64,000 nt of DNA, taken from NCBI GenBank assembly GCA_934667095.1, contig CAKULE010000005.1, positions 67,663 through 131,662 on the forward strand, read 5' to 3'. Position numbers and translations under genes: made by a program. This document shows, piece after piece, positions 16,093 to 23,557 of the stretch. The notes below the pieces were generated by a model. It was not told the origin of the DNA, did not search any database, and was given only the letters and a program-made list of their open reading frames with translations. This DNA comes from an uncultured Oscillospiraceae bacterium (GTDB lineage Bacteria; Bacillota; Clostridia; Oscillospirales; Oscillospiraceae). Every line of letters starts with the position of its first letter. Positions within the stretch are counted from its first letter, which is position 1.

Positions 16093-17463
16093 TTATTCCA
16101 GCTGACTGCCCGCCGGAGGCGTCAGCCAATGGCCCCATTTGTAGTAGATGAGGTAGGCGATGGAGGCGATGAGCCACGACACCGGGTAGCTCAGCACCAC
16201 CAGCTCGTAGCTGGGGGCCACAGCGCACACTACAATGGTCCACACCACCCGCAGCAGACACACGCCGATGCCCGTGATGGCTGTGGGCACCACCGTCTTG
16301 CCCACGCCGCGCATGGCCCCGGACAGGATCTCAATGGGCACGAACAGGGAGTAGAACGGCCCGATGAGCCACAGCATCTTCTTGCCGATCTCCATGACGG
16401 CGGGGGCGTTCCGCGCGCCGAAGGCCATGTACAGCGGCCGCCCGCAGGTGATCACAAATACGCTGAACAGGATGGTGAAGATGAAGGTCATACCCGCGGA
16501 GACGTAGATGGACCGCTTCACCCGGTCCAGCCGGCCTGCGCCGTAGTTCTGCCCCACAAAGGTGGTGACGGAGATGCCGAAGGCTCCGATGATGAGCCAG
16601 CTGAGGCCGTCCACCTTGCCCAGCACCGTCCACGCGGCCACCACGTCGGTACCGAAGGTGTTGAATTTGGCCTGGTTGAAGGTGCCGGACACGTTGTACA
16701 TCAGGGATTGCAGCCCGGCGGGGATGCCCACCCGGAGGATCATGGCGTTTTCTTTCCGGTGGAAGCGGATGCGGCGGAGGTCCAGCCGGTAGACGTCGTC
16801 GGTGCGCAGCAGCCGCAGCAGGACCAGCAGGGCGCTGACCACCTGAGCCAGCACCGTGGCCAGCGCCGCCCCCAGCACGCCCAGCTTCAGCACCGCCACG
16901 AACAGAAGGTCCAGCACGGTGTTCACCGCGCAGCACACGATGAGGTAGATCATGGGCCGGCGGGAGTCACCCACCGCCCGGAGGATACTGGCTCCCACGT
17001 TGTAGATGAGGGTGGGCAGCATGCCGGCGAAGTAGACGCGCAGATAGAGCACGGAATCGGCCATCAGTTCCTCAGGTTGGTTCAGGAACCGCAGAGCGGC
17101 GGGGGAGAGCAGGATGCCCGCCACGGTGAGCATCGCTCCGGCGGCGAGGGACATGGCGGCGGTGGTGTGCACCACCCGGGAGATCTCCTCCCGCTTGCCT
17201 GCGCCGTAGCACTGAGCCACCGCCACCGTAGCGCCGGAGGCTACCCCCACGAAGAAGCCGATGATGAGATTGATGAGGGAGCCCGTGGCCCCACCCACGG
17301 CGGACAGCGCGTCCATGCCCACGGCGTTGCCCACCACCAGCGCGTCTACTGTGTTGTACATCTGCTGGAAGAAGGTGCCCAGCGCCACGGGGATGAAGAA
17401 AAACAGGATCTGCTTCCAGATGACCCCGTCGAGGATGGGGTTTCCGGTCTTGCTCTGTTCCAT
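16093..17463 (-). CDS. MATE family efflux transporter (second copy)
   Basis: This MATE protein of 456 residues has about twelve transmembrane helices. It starts MEQSKTGNPILDGVIWKQILFFF and has the family segments FQQMYNTVDALVVGNAVG and TFVGQNYGAGRLDRVKRS. It is only distantly similar to the MATE protein at 12386, so the two are not a recent duplication. It is a single gene, convergent to the UPF0210 gene and divergent from the putative sphingoid-base operon at 17657. Substrate unknown. Confidence 0.9.
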   Translation of the reverse strand: MEQSKTGNPILDGVIWKQILFFFIPVALGTFFQQMYNTVDALVVGNAVGMDALSAVGGATGSLINLIIGFFVGVASGATVAVAQCYGAGKREEISRVVHTTAAMSLAAGAMLTVAGILLSPAALRFLNQPEELMADSVLYLRVYFAGMLPTLIYNVGASILRAVGDSRRPMIYLIVCCAVNTVLDLLFVAVLKLGVLGAALATVLAQVVSALLVLLRLLRTDDVYRLDLRRIRFHRKENAMILRVGIPAGLQSLMYNVSGTFNQAKFNTFGTDVVAAWTVLGKVDGLSWLIIGAFGISVTTFVGQNYGAGRLDRVKRSIYVSAGMTFIFTILFSVFVITCGRPLYMAFGARNAPAVMEIGKKMLWLIGPFYSLFVPIEILSGAMRGVGKTVVPTAITGIGVCLLRVVWTIVVCAVAPSYELVVLSYPVSWLIASIAYLIYYKWGHWLTPPAGSQLE

Positions 17464-17553
17464 GGGGACGCCTCCTCTTATAAAATGGCAGCAGGTCCGA
17501 TTGTATCACCCGGCCCGGGAAAGGTCAAGGGTGCAGGCTGTAAAACTCTTAAC

Positions 17554-17582
17554 TTGTCAAGCAGACCGTATTCGTGTATAAT
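17554..17582 (+). promoter_or_regulatory. Sigma-A promoter of the aminoacyl-condensation/reductase pair
   Basis: TTGTCA (17554-17559) and TATAAT (17577-17582) are 17 bases apart. The 75-base leader shows no obvious riboswitch. Confidence 0.7.
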
Positions 17583-17656
17583 ATACCTGCTTTTCCCAAG
17601 ACGCTATCAGAGAGAGGGCAAGAAACGAGAGAGATCAAAAAATAAGGAGTGATCGT

Positions 17657-18841
17657 GTGGATATTTTTCAGAAGTGCGATAACTACACCCTGGCCAATGA
17701 ACTCCGGGCCCAGGGCCTGTTTCCCTACTTCCGCGAGCTGGAATCCCGGCAGGACACCGAGGTCATCATGGAGGGCAAGCGGCGCATCATGCTGGGCTCC
17801 AACAACTATCTGGGCCTGACCACCAACCCGGAGATCGTGGCCGCCGGCAAGAAGGCGCTGGACGAGTACGGCACCGGCTGTTCCGGCTCCCGCCTGCTCA
17901 ACGGCACGCTGGTGCTTCACCTCCAGTTCGAGCGGGAGATGGCCGCCTTCCTCCGCAAGGGGGACGTGATGACCTTTCCCTCCGGCTTTCAGTCCAACCT
18001 GGGTATTATCTCCGCCATCGTGGGCTTGGGCGACTACGTTGTCTGCGACCGGGAAAACCACGCCTCCATCTACGATGGCTGCCGCCTGAGCCGCGGCAGG
18101 ATGCTCCGCTACCGCCACGCCGACATGGCCGACCTGGAGCGCCAGCTCAAGCGGGTGCCCGAGAGCGCCGGCTGCCTCATCATCACCGACGGTGTGTTCT
18201 CCATGGGCGGTGACATCGCCAAGCTGCCCGAGATCTGCGCCCTGGCCAAGCAGTACGGCGCCCGGGTCATGGTGGACGACGCGCACGGCCTGGGTATTCT
18301 GGGCGAGGGGGGACGGGGCACCGCCAGCCACTTCGGCCTGGAGGAGCAGGTGGACATCTACATGGGCACCTTCTCCAAGTCCCTGGCCTCTCTGGGCGGG
18401 TACATGGCCGCCGATGCCAAGGTGGTGGACTACGTCCGCTGCAACTCCCGGCCCTACATCTTCGCCGCCTCCGTGCCCCCCGCCAGCATCGCGGTGGCCA
18501 ACGCCTCCCTTCGGCACCTCATCGCCCACCCGGAACTGCCCCGGCAGCTGCTGGACATCTCGCAGTACATGCGGGACAGGCTCCACGCCGCCGACATCGC
18601 CATCATGGACGCGGAGACCCCCATCATCCCCATCTACACCTACGACCCCATCGTCACCCTCAGGGCCCAGCGGGAGCTGTACGAGCGCGGGGTCTACGTC
18701 AACGCCACCCTGCCTCCCGCCTGCGCCCCCGGAGAGTGCCTGCTGCGGTGCAGCCTGATGGCCACCCACACCAGGGCCCTCATCGACGAGGCGGTGGACG
18801 TCATCGTGGACGTGCTCTCCCACTATGAGCTCCGCCGGTAA
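17657..18841 (+). CDS. Alpha-oxoamine synthase, serine palmitoyltransferase-like
   Basis: This PLP enzyme of the alpha-oxoamine synthase family has 394 residues. Family members condense an acyl-CoA with an amino acid (serine palmitoyltransferase, BioF, KBL, ALA synthase). PLP-site features are VDDAHGLGILGEGGRG (about residues 206-221) and the Schiff-base lysine in GTFSKSLASLGGY (about 239). Several stretches look more like bacterial serine palmitoyltransferase than BioF or KBL: PYFRELESRQDTEV near residue 24, GTGCSGSRLLNGTLVLH, TPIIPIYTYD in place of the usual PVxxGD, and RCSLMATHT near the end. GTG at 17657 follows AAGGAG. The next gene, an SDR reductase, overlaps its end by 17 bases, which is the pairing expected for sphingoid base synthesis. 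BioF or KBL activity remains the alternative; no biotin or threonine genes are nearby. Confidence 0.85.
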   Translation: MDIFQKCDNYTLANELRAQGLFPYFRELESRQDTEVIMEGKRRIMLGSNNYLGLTTNPEIVAAGKKALDEYGTGCSGSRLLNGTLVLHLQFEREMAAFLRKGDVMTFPSGFQSNLGIISAIVGLGDYVVCDRENHASIYDGCRLSRGRMLRYRHADMADLERQLKRVPESAGCLIITDGVFSMGGDIAKLPEICALAKQYGARVMVDDAHGLGILGEGGRGTASHFGLEEQVDIYMGTFSKSLASLGGYMAADAKVVDYVRCNSRPYIFAASVPPASIAVANASLRHLIAHPELPRQLLDISQYMRDRLHAADIAIMDAETPIIPIYTYDPIVTLRAQRELYERGVYVNATLPPACAPGECLLRCSLMATHTRALIDEAVDVIVDVLSHYELRR

Positions 18842-19625
18842 GGTCGCGCTGGTCACCGGCGGCAGCTCCGGCATCGGCCGGTGTACGGTGCTGGCCCTGA
18901 AGGACGCCGGCTGCACGGTGTACGAGCTCAGCCGCCACGACGCCGGCCTCTCCGGAGTCACTCATCTCACCGCCGACGTCACCGACGAGGCCGCCGTGAC
19001 CGCTGCCGTGGCCGCCGTGCTGGAGCGGGAGGGCCGCATCGACATCGTGGTCAACTGCGCGGGCTTCGGGATCTCCGGCGCGGTGGAGTTCACCGACACG
19101 GCGGACGCCGTCCGCCAGTTCGACGTGAACTTCTTCGGCATGGTGCGGGTGAACCACGTGGTCCTGCCGGTGATGCGCCGGCAGGGGAGCGGCCGCATCG
19201 TGAACATCAGCTCCGTGGCCGCCGCAGCAGCCATCCCCTTCCAGCCCTACTACTCCGCATCCAAGGCGGCCATCAACTCTTATACCTGTGCGCTGGCCAA
19301 CGAGGTGCGGCCCTATGGCGTCACCGTCACCGCCGTTCAGCCGGGGGACATCGCCACCGGCTTCACCGATGCGCGGAAGAAGACCATGACCGGGGATGAG
19401 GAGTATGGCGGGCGCATCTCCCGCAGTGTGGCCGGCATGGAGAAGGACGAGCGGGAGGGCATGAAGCCCGAGACTGCCGGGGCCTATATCTGCCGGATCG
19501 CCCTGAAAAAGCGGGTGAAGCCCCTGTACGCCATTGGCTTTCTCTATAAGGGAGCCTGCGTCCTGTGCCAGCTTTTGCCCTGCCGCTTCCGGAACTGGCT
19601 TATCGGCCTGATCTACGCCAGATAA
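18825..19625 (+). CDS. SDR oxidoreductase, possible 3-ketodihydrosphingosine reductase
   Basis: This classical short-chain dehydrogenase has 266 residues. It has the TGGSSGIGR cofactor loop at residues 12-20, NCAGFG for the NNAG motif, and the catalytic Ser-Tyr-Lys as NISSVAAAAA...YYSASKAAI. Beyond the core it has a hydrophobic C-terminal extension (PLYAIGFLYKGACVLCQLLP), fitting a membrane-associated enzyme acting on a lipid, as in ketosphinganine reductases. The gene overlaps the oxoamine synthase by 17 bases and is surely cotranslated with it, so its substrate is probably the beta-keto amine made by that enzyme. NADPH preference and the lipid product are inferred, not shown. Confidence 0.8.
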   Translation: MSSAGKVALVTGGSSGIGRCTVLALKDAGCTVYELSRHDAGLSGVTHLTADVTDEAAVTAAVAAVLEREGRIDIVVNCAGFGISGAVEFTDTADAVRQFDVNFFGMVRVNHVVLPVMRRQGSGRIVNISSVAAAAAIPFQPYYSASKAAINSYTCALANEVRPYGVTVTAVQPGDIATGFTDARKKTMTGDEEYGGRISRSVAGMEKDEREGMKPETAGAYICRIALKKRVKPLYAIGFLYKGACVLCQLLPCRFRNWLIGLIYAR

Positions 19626-19632
19626 TAAAAAG

Positions 19633-19668
19633 AGAAGCCCCTGCCGCGGATGCGGCGGGGGCTTCTTT
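19633..19668. terminator. Terminator after the SDR gene
   Basis: A GC-rich stem (AGAAGCCCCTGCCGC and its near complement) is followed by TTT. Confidence 0.8.
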
Positions 19669-19693
19669 GATGTGGGCTTCTGCTTGCCTGCCT

Positions 19694-20371
19694 TTACAGC
19701 GCGCCCAGCCAGCGGCCCAGCTCGTTCAGGTCGGGGGCCACGTGGACGTGGGGCCATGCGTCGAAGGCCGCGGCGGGGGTGGTGCCGTTGAGCACCGCGG
19801 AGAAATCCGCCCCGCCGTTTCTGGCGGTCTGGGCGTCGATGACCGTGTCCCCGCAGAAAAGGACCTGCTCCGCCGTCAGCCCCAGCCGGGCCAGCGCAAA
19901 GCTCAGCCCCTCGGGGTCGGGCTTGCTGCGGGTGACGTCGGAGCCGCCCACGATGAGGTCCGCGGTGTGCAGCAGGCCCTGATGGTCAAAGATCTTCCGG
20001 ATGGTGCTGCCGTGCTTGGTGGACACGATGGCCACCTTTACGCCCCGGTCGTGGAGGGCGGTCAGCAGCTCCCGGGCGCCGGGGAACAGGGCGGTTTGGT
20101 CCACCATGGCCCGGGCGAATTCCCCCGTGGCCTCCTCGCCCACGGTGATCTGGAACTGGTGGTAGAACTCATCCCGGCGGGCGGGGTCGCTGTCCCCGGT
20201 GAGGTGGGTGTAGGCGTCCATCAGGGTCATGCCGATGGTGGGCCGCACCTGCGCCTCCGTGGGCATGGGCAGGCCCATGGCCCTGAACCCCTGCTGAAAG
20301 CCGGTGGTGATGGCCGGGGTGGAGTCCCCCAGCGTGTAGTCGAAATCAAAAAATACGCCGCTGTATTTCAT
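19694..20371 (-). CDS. HAD family hydrolase (phosphoglycolate phosphatase-like)
   Basis: The 225-residue protein is a HAD superfamily phosphatase of the PGP/beta-phosphoglucomutase-like group. Motif I is FFDFDYTLGDS with the nucleophile Asp near residue 9, motif II is VAIVSTK, motif III is the SKPDPEGL lysine, and motif IV is LFCGDTVID. A four-helix cap is inserted after motif I. Substrate cannot be predicted; small phosphoesters such as phosphoglycolate are common. It is a single gene whose upstream side faces the small sigma-like gene. Confidence 0.88.
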   Translation of the reverse strand: MKYSGVFFDFDYTLGDSTPAITTGFQQGFRAMGLPMPTEAQVRPTIGMTLMDAYTHLTGDSDPARRDEFYHQFQITVGEEATGEFARAMVDQTALFPGARELLTALHDRGVKVAIVSTKHGSTIRKIFDHQGLLHTADLIVGGSDVTRSKPDPEGLSFALARLGLTAEQVLFCGDTVIDAQTARNGGADFSAVLNGTTPAAAFDAWPHVHVAPDLNELGRWLGAL

Positions 20372-20428
20372 AAAAAGCCCTCCGATGTCAAGTCAGTGCC
20401 CCCAGCATAGCACAGCGGGCGGCATTTT

Positions 20429-20746
20429 TCAACTCTCGGCCTGCTCCAGCAGGTTGGAGGCCCCGTACCGCAGACAGCGGTACAGCCGCTGCCGTCCCCG
20501 CTTCAGGGTGCGGGAGACGGTGGAGGTGTTGACCCCGCACTCCCGGGCGATGGCCTCCATGCTCATGCCCTGCCCGTAGTAGAGCAGCATGTACTGCCGC
20601 TGCTTTTCGGTGATATCCTGCCGCAGGGCGTGGGTCAGATTGCGCTTGAGCCGCCCCATCTGGGCCCGGTTGTCGTCGGCGATCATGCGGCTGTAAACAC
20701 TCAGGTCTGCCAGCCCGAAGGTCTGCTCGTAGGATACCCGATTCAT
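20429..20746 (-). CDS. Sigma-factor region 4-like helix-turn-helix protein
   Basis: The 105-residue protein has a C-terminal half that matches sigma-70 region 4: LTEKQRQYMLLYYGQGMSMEAIARECGVNTSTVSRTLKRGRQRL-type sequence (about 48-90, here ITEKQRQ). There is no region 2, so it is not a complete sigma factor; it may be a sigma-like regulator of phage or sporulation origin. The ATG at 20744-20746 follows AGGGAGGG and overlaps the stop of the upstream small gene (ATGA), making it the last of three coupled genes. Confidence 0.75.
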   Translation of the reverse strand: MNRVSYEQTFGLADLSVYSRMIADDNRAQMGRLKRNLTHALRQDITEKQRQYMLLYYGQGMSMEAIARECGVNTSTVSRTLKRGRQRLYRCLRYGASNLLEQAES

Positions 20747-20976
20747 CGGCAGCCCTCCCTGCTCCGCAGTTCGTACCGGGGCGCATAGCGCTCCAGCGCA
20801 CGGGACGCCGCCCGGGTGTCCCGATACATGGCCCGCAGGGGCCGAAGGCGGCGGTCCAGCCGCTCCTGTGTCTCCGGGTCTCCGGTCTCCCGCATGGCGT
20901 GCTCCAGCTCCGCGATCCTGCCCCTCAGCAACTCCGCGGAACGCCCGTATTCCATTGCAAGCTGATCGATCCTCAT
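20743..20976 (-). CDS. Small charged coiled-coil protein
   Basis: The 77-residue protein is a continuous charged helix: MRIDQLAMEYGRSAELLRGRIAEL followed by repeated Arg/Glu heptads (ERLDRRLRPLRAMYRDTRAASRALERYAPRY). It is probably a coiled coil. It has no recognised family name. ATGA overlaps at both ends link it to the zinc-ribbon-like protein upstream and the sigma-like protein downstream, which suggests that the three act together. Confidence 0.65.
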   Translation of the reverse strand: MRIDQLAMEYGRSAELLRGRIAELEHAMRETGDPETQERLDRRLRPLRAMYRDTRAASRALERYAPRYELRSREGCR

Positions 20977-21185
20977 CCCTCTTCTGCTCGCTCCTTTCCC
21001 CCGAGGCGGCGGCGCTGGGCCGCAAAATACCTGCGGGCGTAGCGTTCCAGACATGCCTCGCAGACGCGCTGCCCCTCCAGATAAAAGTACGGCTCCCCGG
21101 GCCAGAGCTCCCCCCGGCACAGGGCGCAGTGGACCGCCGGGCCCGCTGCCAGCGGGCTCGTCCTCTTTTTTTCATCGAATTCCAT
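20973..21185 (-). CDS. Small protein with two CxxC motifs (zinc-ribbon-like)
   Basis: The 70-residue protein has CALC near residue 20 and CEAC near residue 43, spaced as in a treble-clef or zinc-ribbon, with GEPYFYLEGQRVC between them and a basic tail. Zinc binding is inferred. The start is uncertain: ATG at 21185 is used, but a TTG at 21200 lies closer to the AGGAAG/AAAGGAG purine runs. It is the first of three genes joined by ATGA overlaps and runs opposite to the tRNA operon. Confidence 0.65.
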   Translation of the reverse strand: MEFDEKKRTSPLAAGPAVHCALCRGELWPGEPYFYLEGQRVCEACLERYARRYFAAQRRRLGGKERAEEG

Positions 21186-21193
21186 GAAACCTG

Positions 21194-21222
21194 TTGACAA
21201 ACTCCTTTCTTCCTGCTATAAT
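21194..21222 (+). promoter_or_regulatory. Consensus promoter of the tRNA-Thr/tRNA-Tyr operon
   Basis: TTGACA and TATAAT, both perfect, are separated by exactly 17 bases and lie 31 bases ahead of tRNA-Thr. Confidence 0.92.
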
Positions 21223-21253
21223 CTCCCTTGCTGTTAACGGAATGGCGCTGTGT

Positions 21254-21329
21254 GCTGGTGTAGCTCAGCTGGTAGAGCAGCTGATTTGTAATCAGCAGGT
21301 CGGGGGTTCGAATCCGTCCACCAGCTCCA
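21254..21329 (+). tRNA. tRNA-Thr (anticodon TGT)
   Basis: The 76-base gene has a GCTGGTG/CACCAGC acceptor stem, D-loop AGCTCAGCTGGTAGAGC, anticodon stem-loop CTGATTTGTAATCAG with TGT in the loop, T-loop GGTTCGAATCC and encoded CCA. Confidence 0.97.
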
Positions 21330-21346
21330 CCTTCACAACTGAATAT

Positions 21347-21431
21347 GGAGGAGTACCCAAGTGGCCAAAGGGGACAGACTGTAAATCTGCTAGCTTTGCT
21401 TTCGGTGGTTCGAATCCACCCTCCTCCACCA
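21347..21431 (+). tRNA. tRNA-Tyr (anticodon GTA)
   Basis: The 85-base gene has a GGAGGAG/CTCCTCC acceptor stem, anticodon loop CTGTAAA with GTA, the long variable arm of class II tRNAs, T-loop GGTTCGAATCC and encoded CCA. It lies 17 bases after tRNA-Thr. Confidence 0.96.
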
Positions 21432-21432
21432 G

Positions 21433-21472
21433 AATAATGGATACCGCCTCGGCGGTGTCCATTATTTTGTTG
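21433..21472 (+). terminator. Terminator of the tRNA operon
   Basis: AATAATGGATACCGCC pairs with its near complement across a two-base turn and is followed by TTGTTG. Between here and 21741 (about 270 bases) I see no gene; only the next promoter is recognisable. Confidence 0.85.
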
Positions 21473-21741
21473 TATGGGGACGACCGTTCGGCCGCCGTGG
21501 TGAGACCGCAGTCCATGAGAGCTCCTGACCGCATTTTTTCGCCGCCACTCCGCCGGAAGTAGAACGGATGTTCTAATTCGTGAATAAATTACCACGTCCG
21601 GATGGAAAAGTCAAGGGCTTGACAATCACTTTTCCGGGACGGATTTTTGCAGCAGACCGGGAAATGGGACGCGGAAATTTTTCCATTTGCACGCGGGCCC
21701 CGGCGGAAAGCAAGATTTACAAAGGGTTCACAGAATCGGGG

Positions 21742-21770
21742 TTGAATCCGGCGGGCGGGCGCGGTATGAT
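21742..21770 (+). promoter_or_regulatory. Promoter of the alpha/beta hydrolase gene
   Basis: TTGAAT (21742-21747) and TATGAT (21765-21770) are 17 bases apart. Confidence 0.6.
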
Positions 21771-21800
21771 AACAAAAAAGATTTGTTGGAGGCAAGCGCC

Positions 21801-22751
21801 ATGAAAAAACGTACCTTCCTCGGGCTGGCCGGGATCGCCGCGGCCGGCGCGGGCGTGGCCGGCGGCCTGACTGCCATCGGCAACCTGCTCTACCGCGCCG
21901 GAGTAGCCGCTCCCGCCCGGGAGAACCGCTCCGACCGCTGGCCCACCCAGCAGGAGGGCCGCATGTGGGCCCGGGAGGGGGAGGGCTTCAGCCCCGTGTC
22001 CCTTACCGCGCCGGACGGCCTGCTTCTCCGGGGCTATGCCCTGCTGGCCGGCGAGGGAGAGCACCGCTGGGCCATCTGCATGCACGGCTATCGGGATTCC
22101 ATGGAGTCCATGGGGGCCGTTGCCCGGCACTACGCGGGGTTGGGCTGGAACGTGCTCCTGCCGGACCAGCGCGGCCATGGACAGAGCGAGGGCGACTATG
22201 TGGGCTGGGGCTATGACGAGCGGCTGGACCTGCTGAGCTGGATCAATTTCGTCGCCCGCCGGGACCCAGAGGCCCGCATCCTGCTCCACGGCGTGTCCAT
22301 GGGTGCGGCCACCGTGCTGATGGTCACCGGCGGTCCCCTGCCCAAGCAGGTGAAGGTGGCGGTGTCTGACTGCTCCTATACCGCCATCGAGCCGGAGATG
22401 AAGCACGTGGTGGACCGTCGGATGCGGAAGAAGCTGAACATCCCGGTGCAGATCCCCTTTAATCTGCTGTTCTCCGCCCTGCGGCGGATCACCCTCCGCC
22501 GGGCCGGGTACGACCTGAAGGACGTGTCCCCCATCGAGGCGGTGGCCCGTTCCAGCACGCCGACCCTGTTTATCCATGGTGAGGAGGACGAGGTAGTGCC
22601 CCCCGCCATGCTGGGCAAGCTCTATCAGGCGGCCAACTGCCCCAAGAGCTTTCTGGTGGTGCCCGAGGCCGGCCATACCGAGGCCGTGGGTGCCCGGCCG
22701 GAGCTTTACTGGGCGGCGGTGGACCCCTTCGCGGCCAAGTACATGGACTGA
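21801..22751 (+). CDS. Membrane-anchored or exported alpha/beta hydrolase
   Basis: The 316-residue serine hydrolase belongs to the YqkD/FrsA-like alpha/beta family. The catalytic Ser lies in HGVSMGAA (about residue 172), the Asp in HGEEDEVVP (about 265) and the His in EAGHTEA (about 294). MHGYRDSMESM forms the oxyanion-hole region and LPDQRGHGQSEGD is the usual strand-4 motif. The N-terminus (MKKRTFLGLAGIAAAGAGVAGGLTAIG) is a signal peptide or uncleaved anchor, so the enzyme probably acts outside or at the membrane. ATG at 21801 follows TTGGAGG. It is a single gene with its own promoter and terminator. Substrate is unknown, most likely an ester or lipid. Confidence 0.88.
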   Translation: MKKRTFLGLAGIAAAGAGVAGGLTAIGNLLYRAGVAAPARENRSDRWPTQQEGRMWAREGEGFSPVSLTAPDGLLLRGYALLAGEGEHRWAICMHGYRDSMESMGAVARHYAGLGWNVLLPDQRGHGQSEGDYVGWGYDERLDLLSWINFVARRDPEARILLHGVSMGAATVLMVTGGPLPKQVKVAVSDCSYTAIEPEMKHVVDRRMRKKLNIPVQIPFNLLFSALRRITLRRAGYDLKDVSPIEAVARSSTPTLFIHGEEDEVVPPAMLGKLYQAANCPKSFLVVPEAGHTEAVGARPELYWAAVDPFAAKYMD

Positions 22752-22755
22752 ATCG

Positions 22756-22785
22756 ATCCCCCTGCCCGCCGGGCAGGGGGATTTT
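22756..22785 (+). terminator. Terminator of the alpha/beta hydrolase gene
   Basis: ATCCCCCTGCCC and its complement form a 12-base-pair stem with a GCC loop, followed by TTTT. Confidence 0.85.
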
Positions 22786-22787
22786 GC

Positions 22788-22816
22788 TTGAATCCCGGGA
22801 TGCTTTCTGCTATACT
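22788..22816 (+). promoter_or_regulatory. Promoter of the ThyX-like gene
   Basis: TTGAAT and TATACT are 17 bases apart, immediately after the preceding terminator. Confidence 0.6.
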
Positions 22817-22856
22817 GGGGCACAGTATCGGAAGAAACACACAGGAGGAACTAACT

Positions 22857-23489
22857 ATGCTGAAAGTCGAACGCATCTCCGTGATGAATCTGGAAAACGC
22901 CATGCGCGGCGCCCGCAACCCGTTGAACAGCTGGGACAAGGGGGACAGCGCCTATGATGAGAAGGGCAACTATATTCTGGGGGAGAACGACCTGTCTCTG
23001 GCCACCCGCCTGTGCGAGGCGGGCAGCGACCACCGGAAGTTCATCCGCCAGATCCTCGTGTCCATGGACATCACCGCCCCCATGTACTGGTGGAAGGAGT
23101 TCGATACCTATAAGGTGGGCACCGTGGCCAACTCCACATCCACCATGCACAAGATCCACTCCAACAGGTTCGAGCTGGACGACTTCTCCACCGACCACAT
23201 GACCTCCGAGTCCCTCATGGAGTTCGACCGGTTCGTGGCCTATCTGGAGGAGGTGCGCCAGCGCTATCTGGCCACCAAGGACAAGAAGTACTGGTACGAC
23301 ATGATCCAGCTGCTGCCCTCCAGCTATAACCAGATGCGCACCGTCACCATGAACTATGAGGTGCTGGTGAACATCTTCTATGCCCGCCGGGCCCATAAGC
23401 TGGAGGAGTGGCACACCCTCTGCGACGTGATCCTCACCCTGCCCTACGCCCGGGAGCTCATCGGAGCCTGCAGCGGTGAGACGCTGTGA
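22857..23489 (+). CDS. ThyX-like protein lacking the canonical thymidylate synthase motif
   Basis: The 210-residue protein has the general layout of flavin-dependent thymidylate synthases: an N-terminal strand, a central segment PMYWWKEFDTYKVGTVANST (about 75-95) at the place where ThyX has RHRxxSxNxxSxR, and a C-terminal helix LPSSYNQMRTVTMNYEVLVNIFYARRAHKLEEW where ThyX binds dUMP. The Arg-His-Arg of the signature is replaced, so synthase activity is doubtful. Similar proteins occur in phages and Firmicutes with ThyX-like annotation; that memory is my basis for the name. AGGAGG precedes the ATG. Single-gene unit. Confidence 0.65.
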   Translation: MLKVERISVMNLENAMRGARNPLNSWDKGDSAYDEKGNYILGENDLSLATRLCEAGSDHRKFIRQILVSMDITAPMYWWKEFDTYKVGTVANSTSTMHKIHSNRFELDDFSTDHMTSESLMEFDRFVAYLEEVRQRYLATKDKKYWYDMIQLLPSSYNQMRTVTMNYEVLVNIFYARRAHKLEEWHTLCDVILTLPYARELIGACSGETL

Positions 23490-23520
23490 TCCCGTCCCAT
23501 TGAGTTCCATTCAAAAAAAG

Positions 23521-23556
23521 AAGCGCCCCCGCCGTGTACACGGCGGGGGCGCTTTT
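23521..23556. terminator. Bidirectional terminator between the ThyX-like gene and glgP
   Basis: A 15-base-pair stem AAGCGCCCCCGCCGT with its complement (GTAC in the turn) has A and T runs on both sides and serves both convergent genes. Confidence 0.9.
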
Positions 23557-23557
23557 G

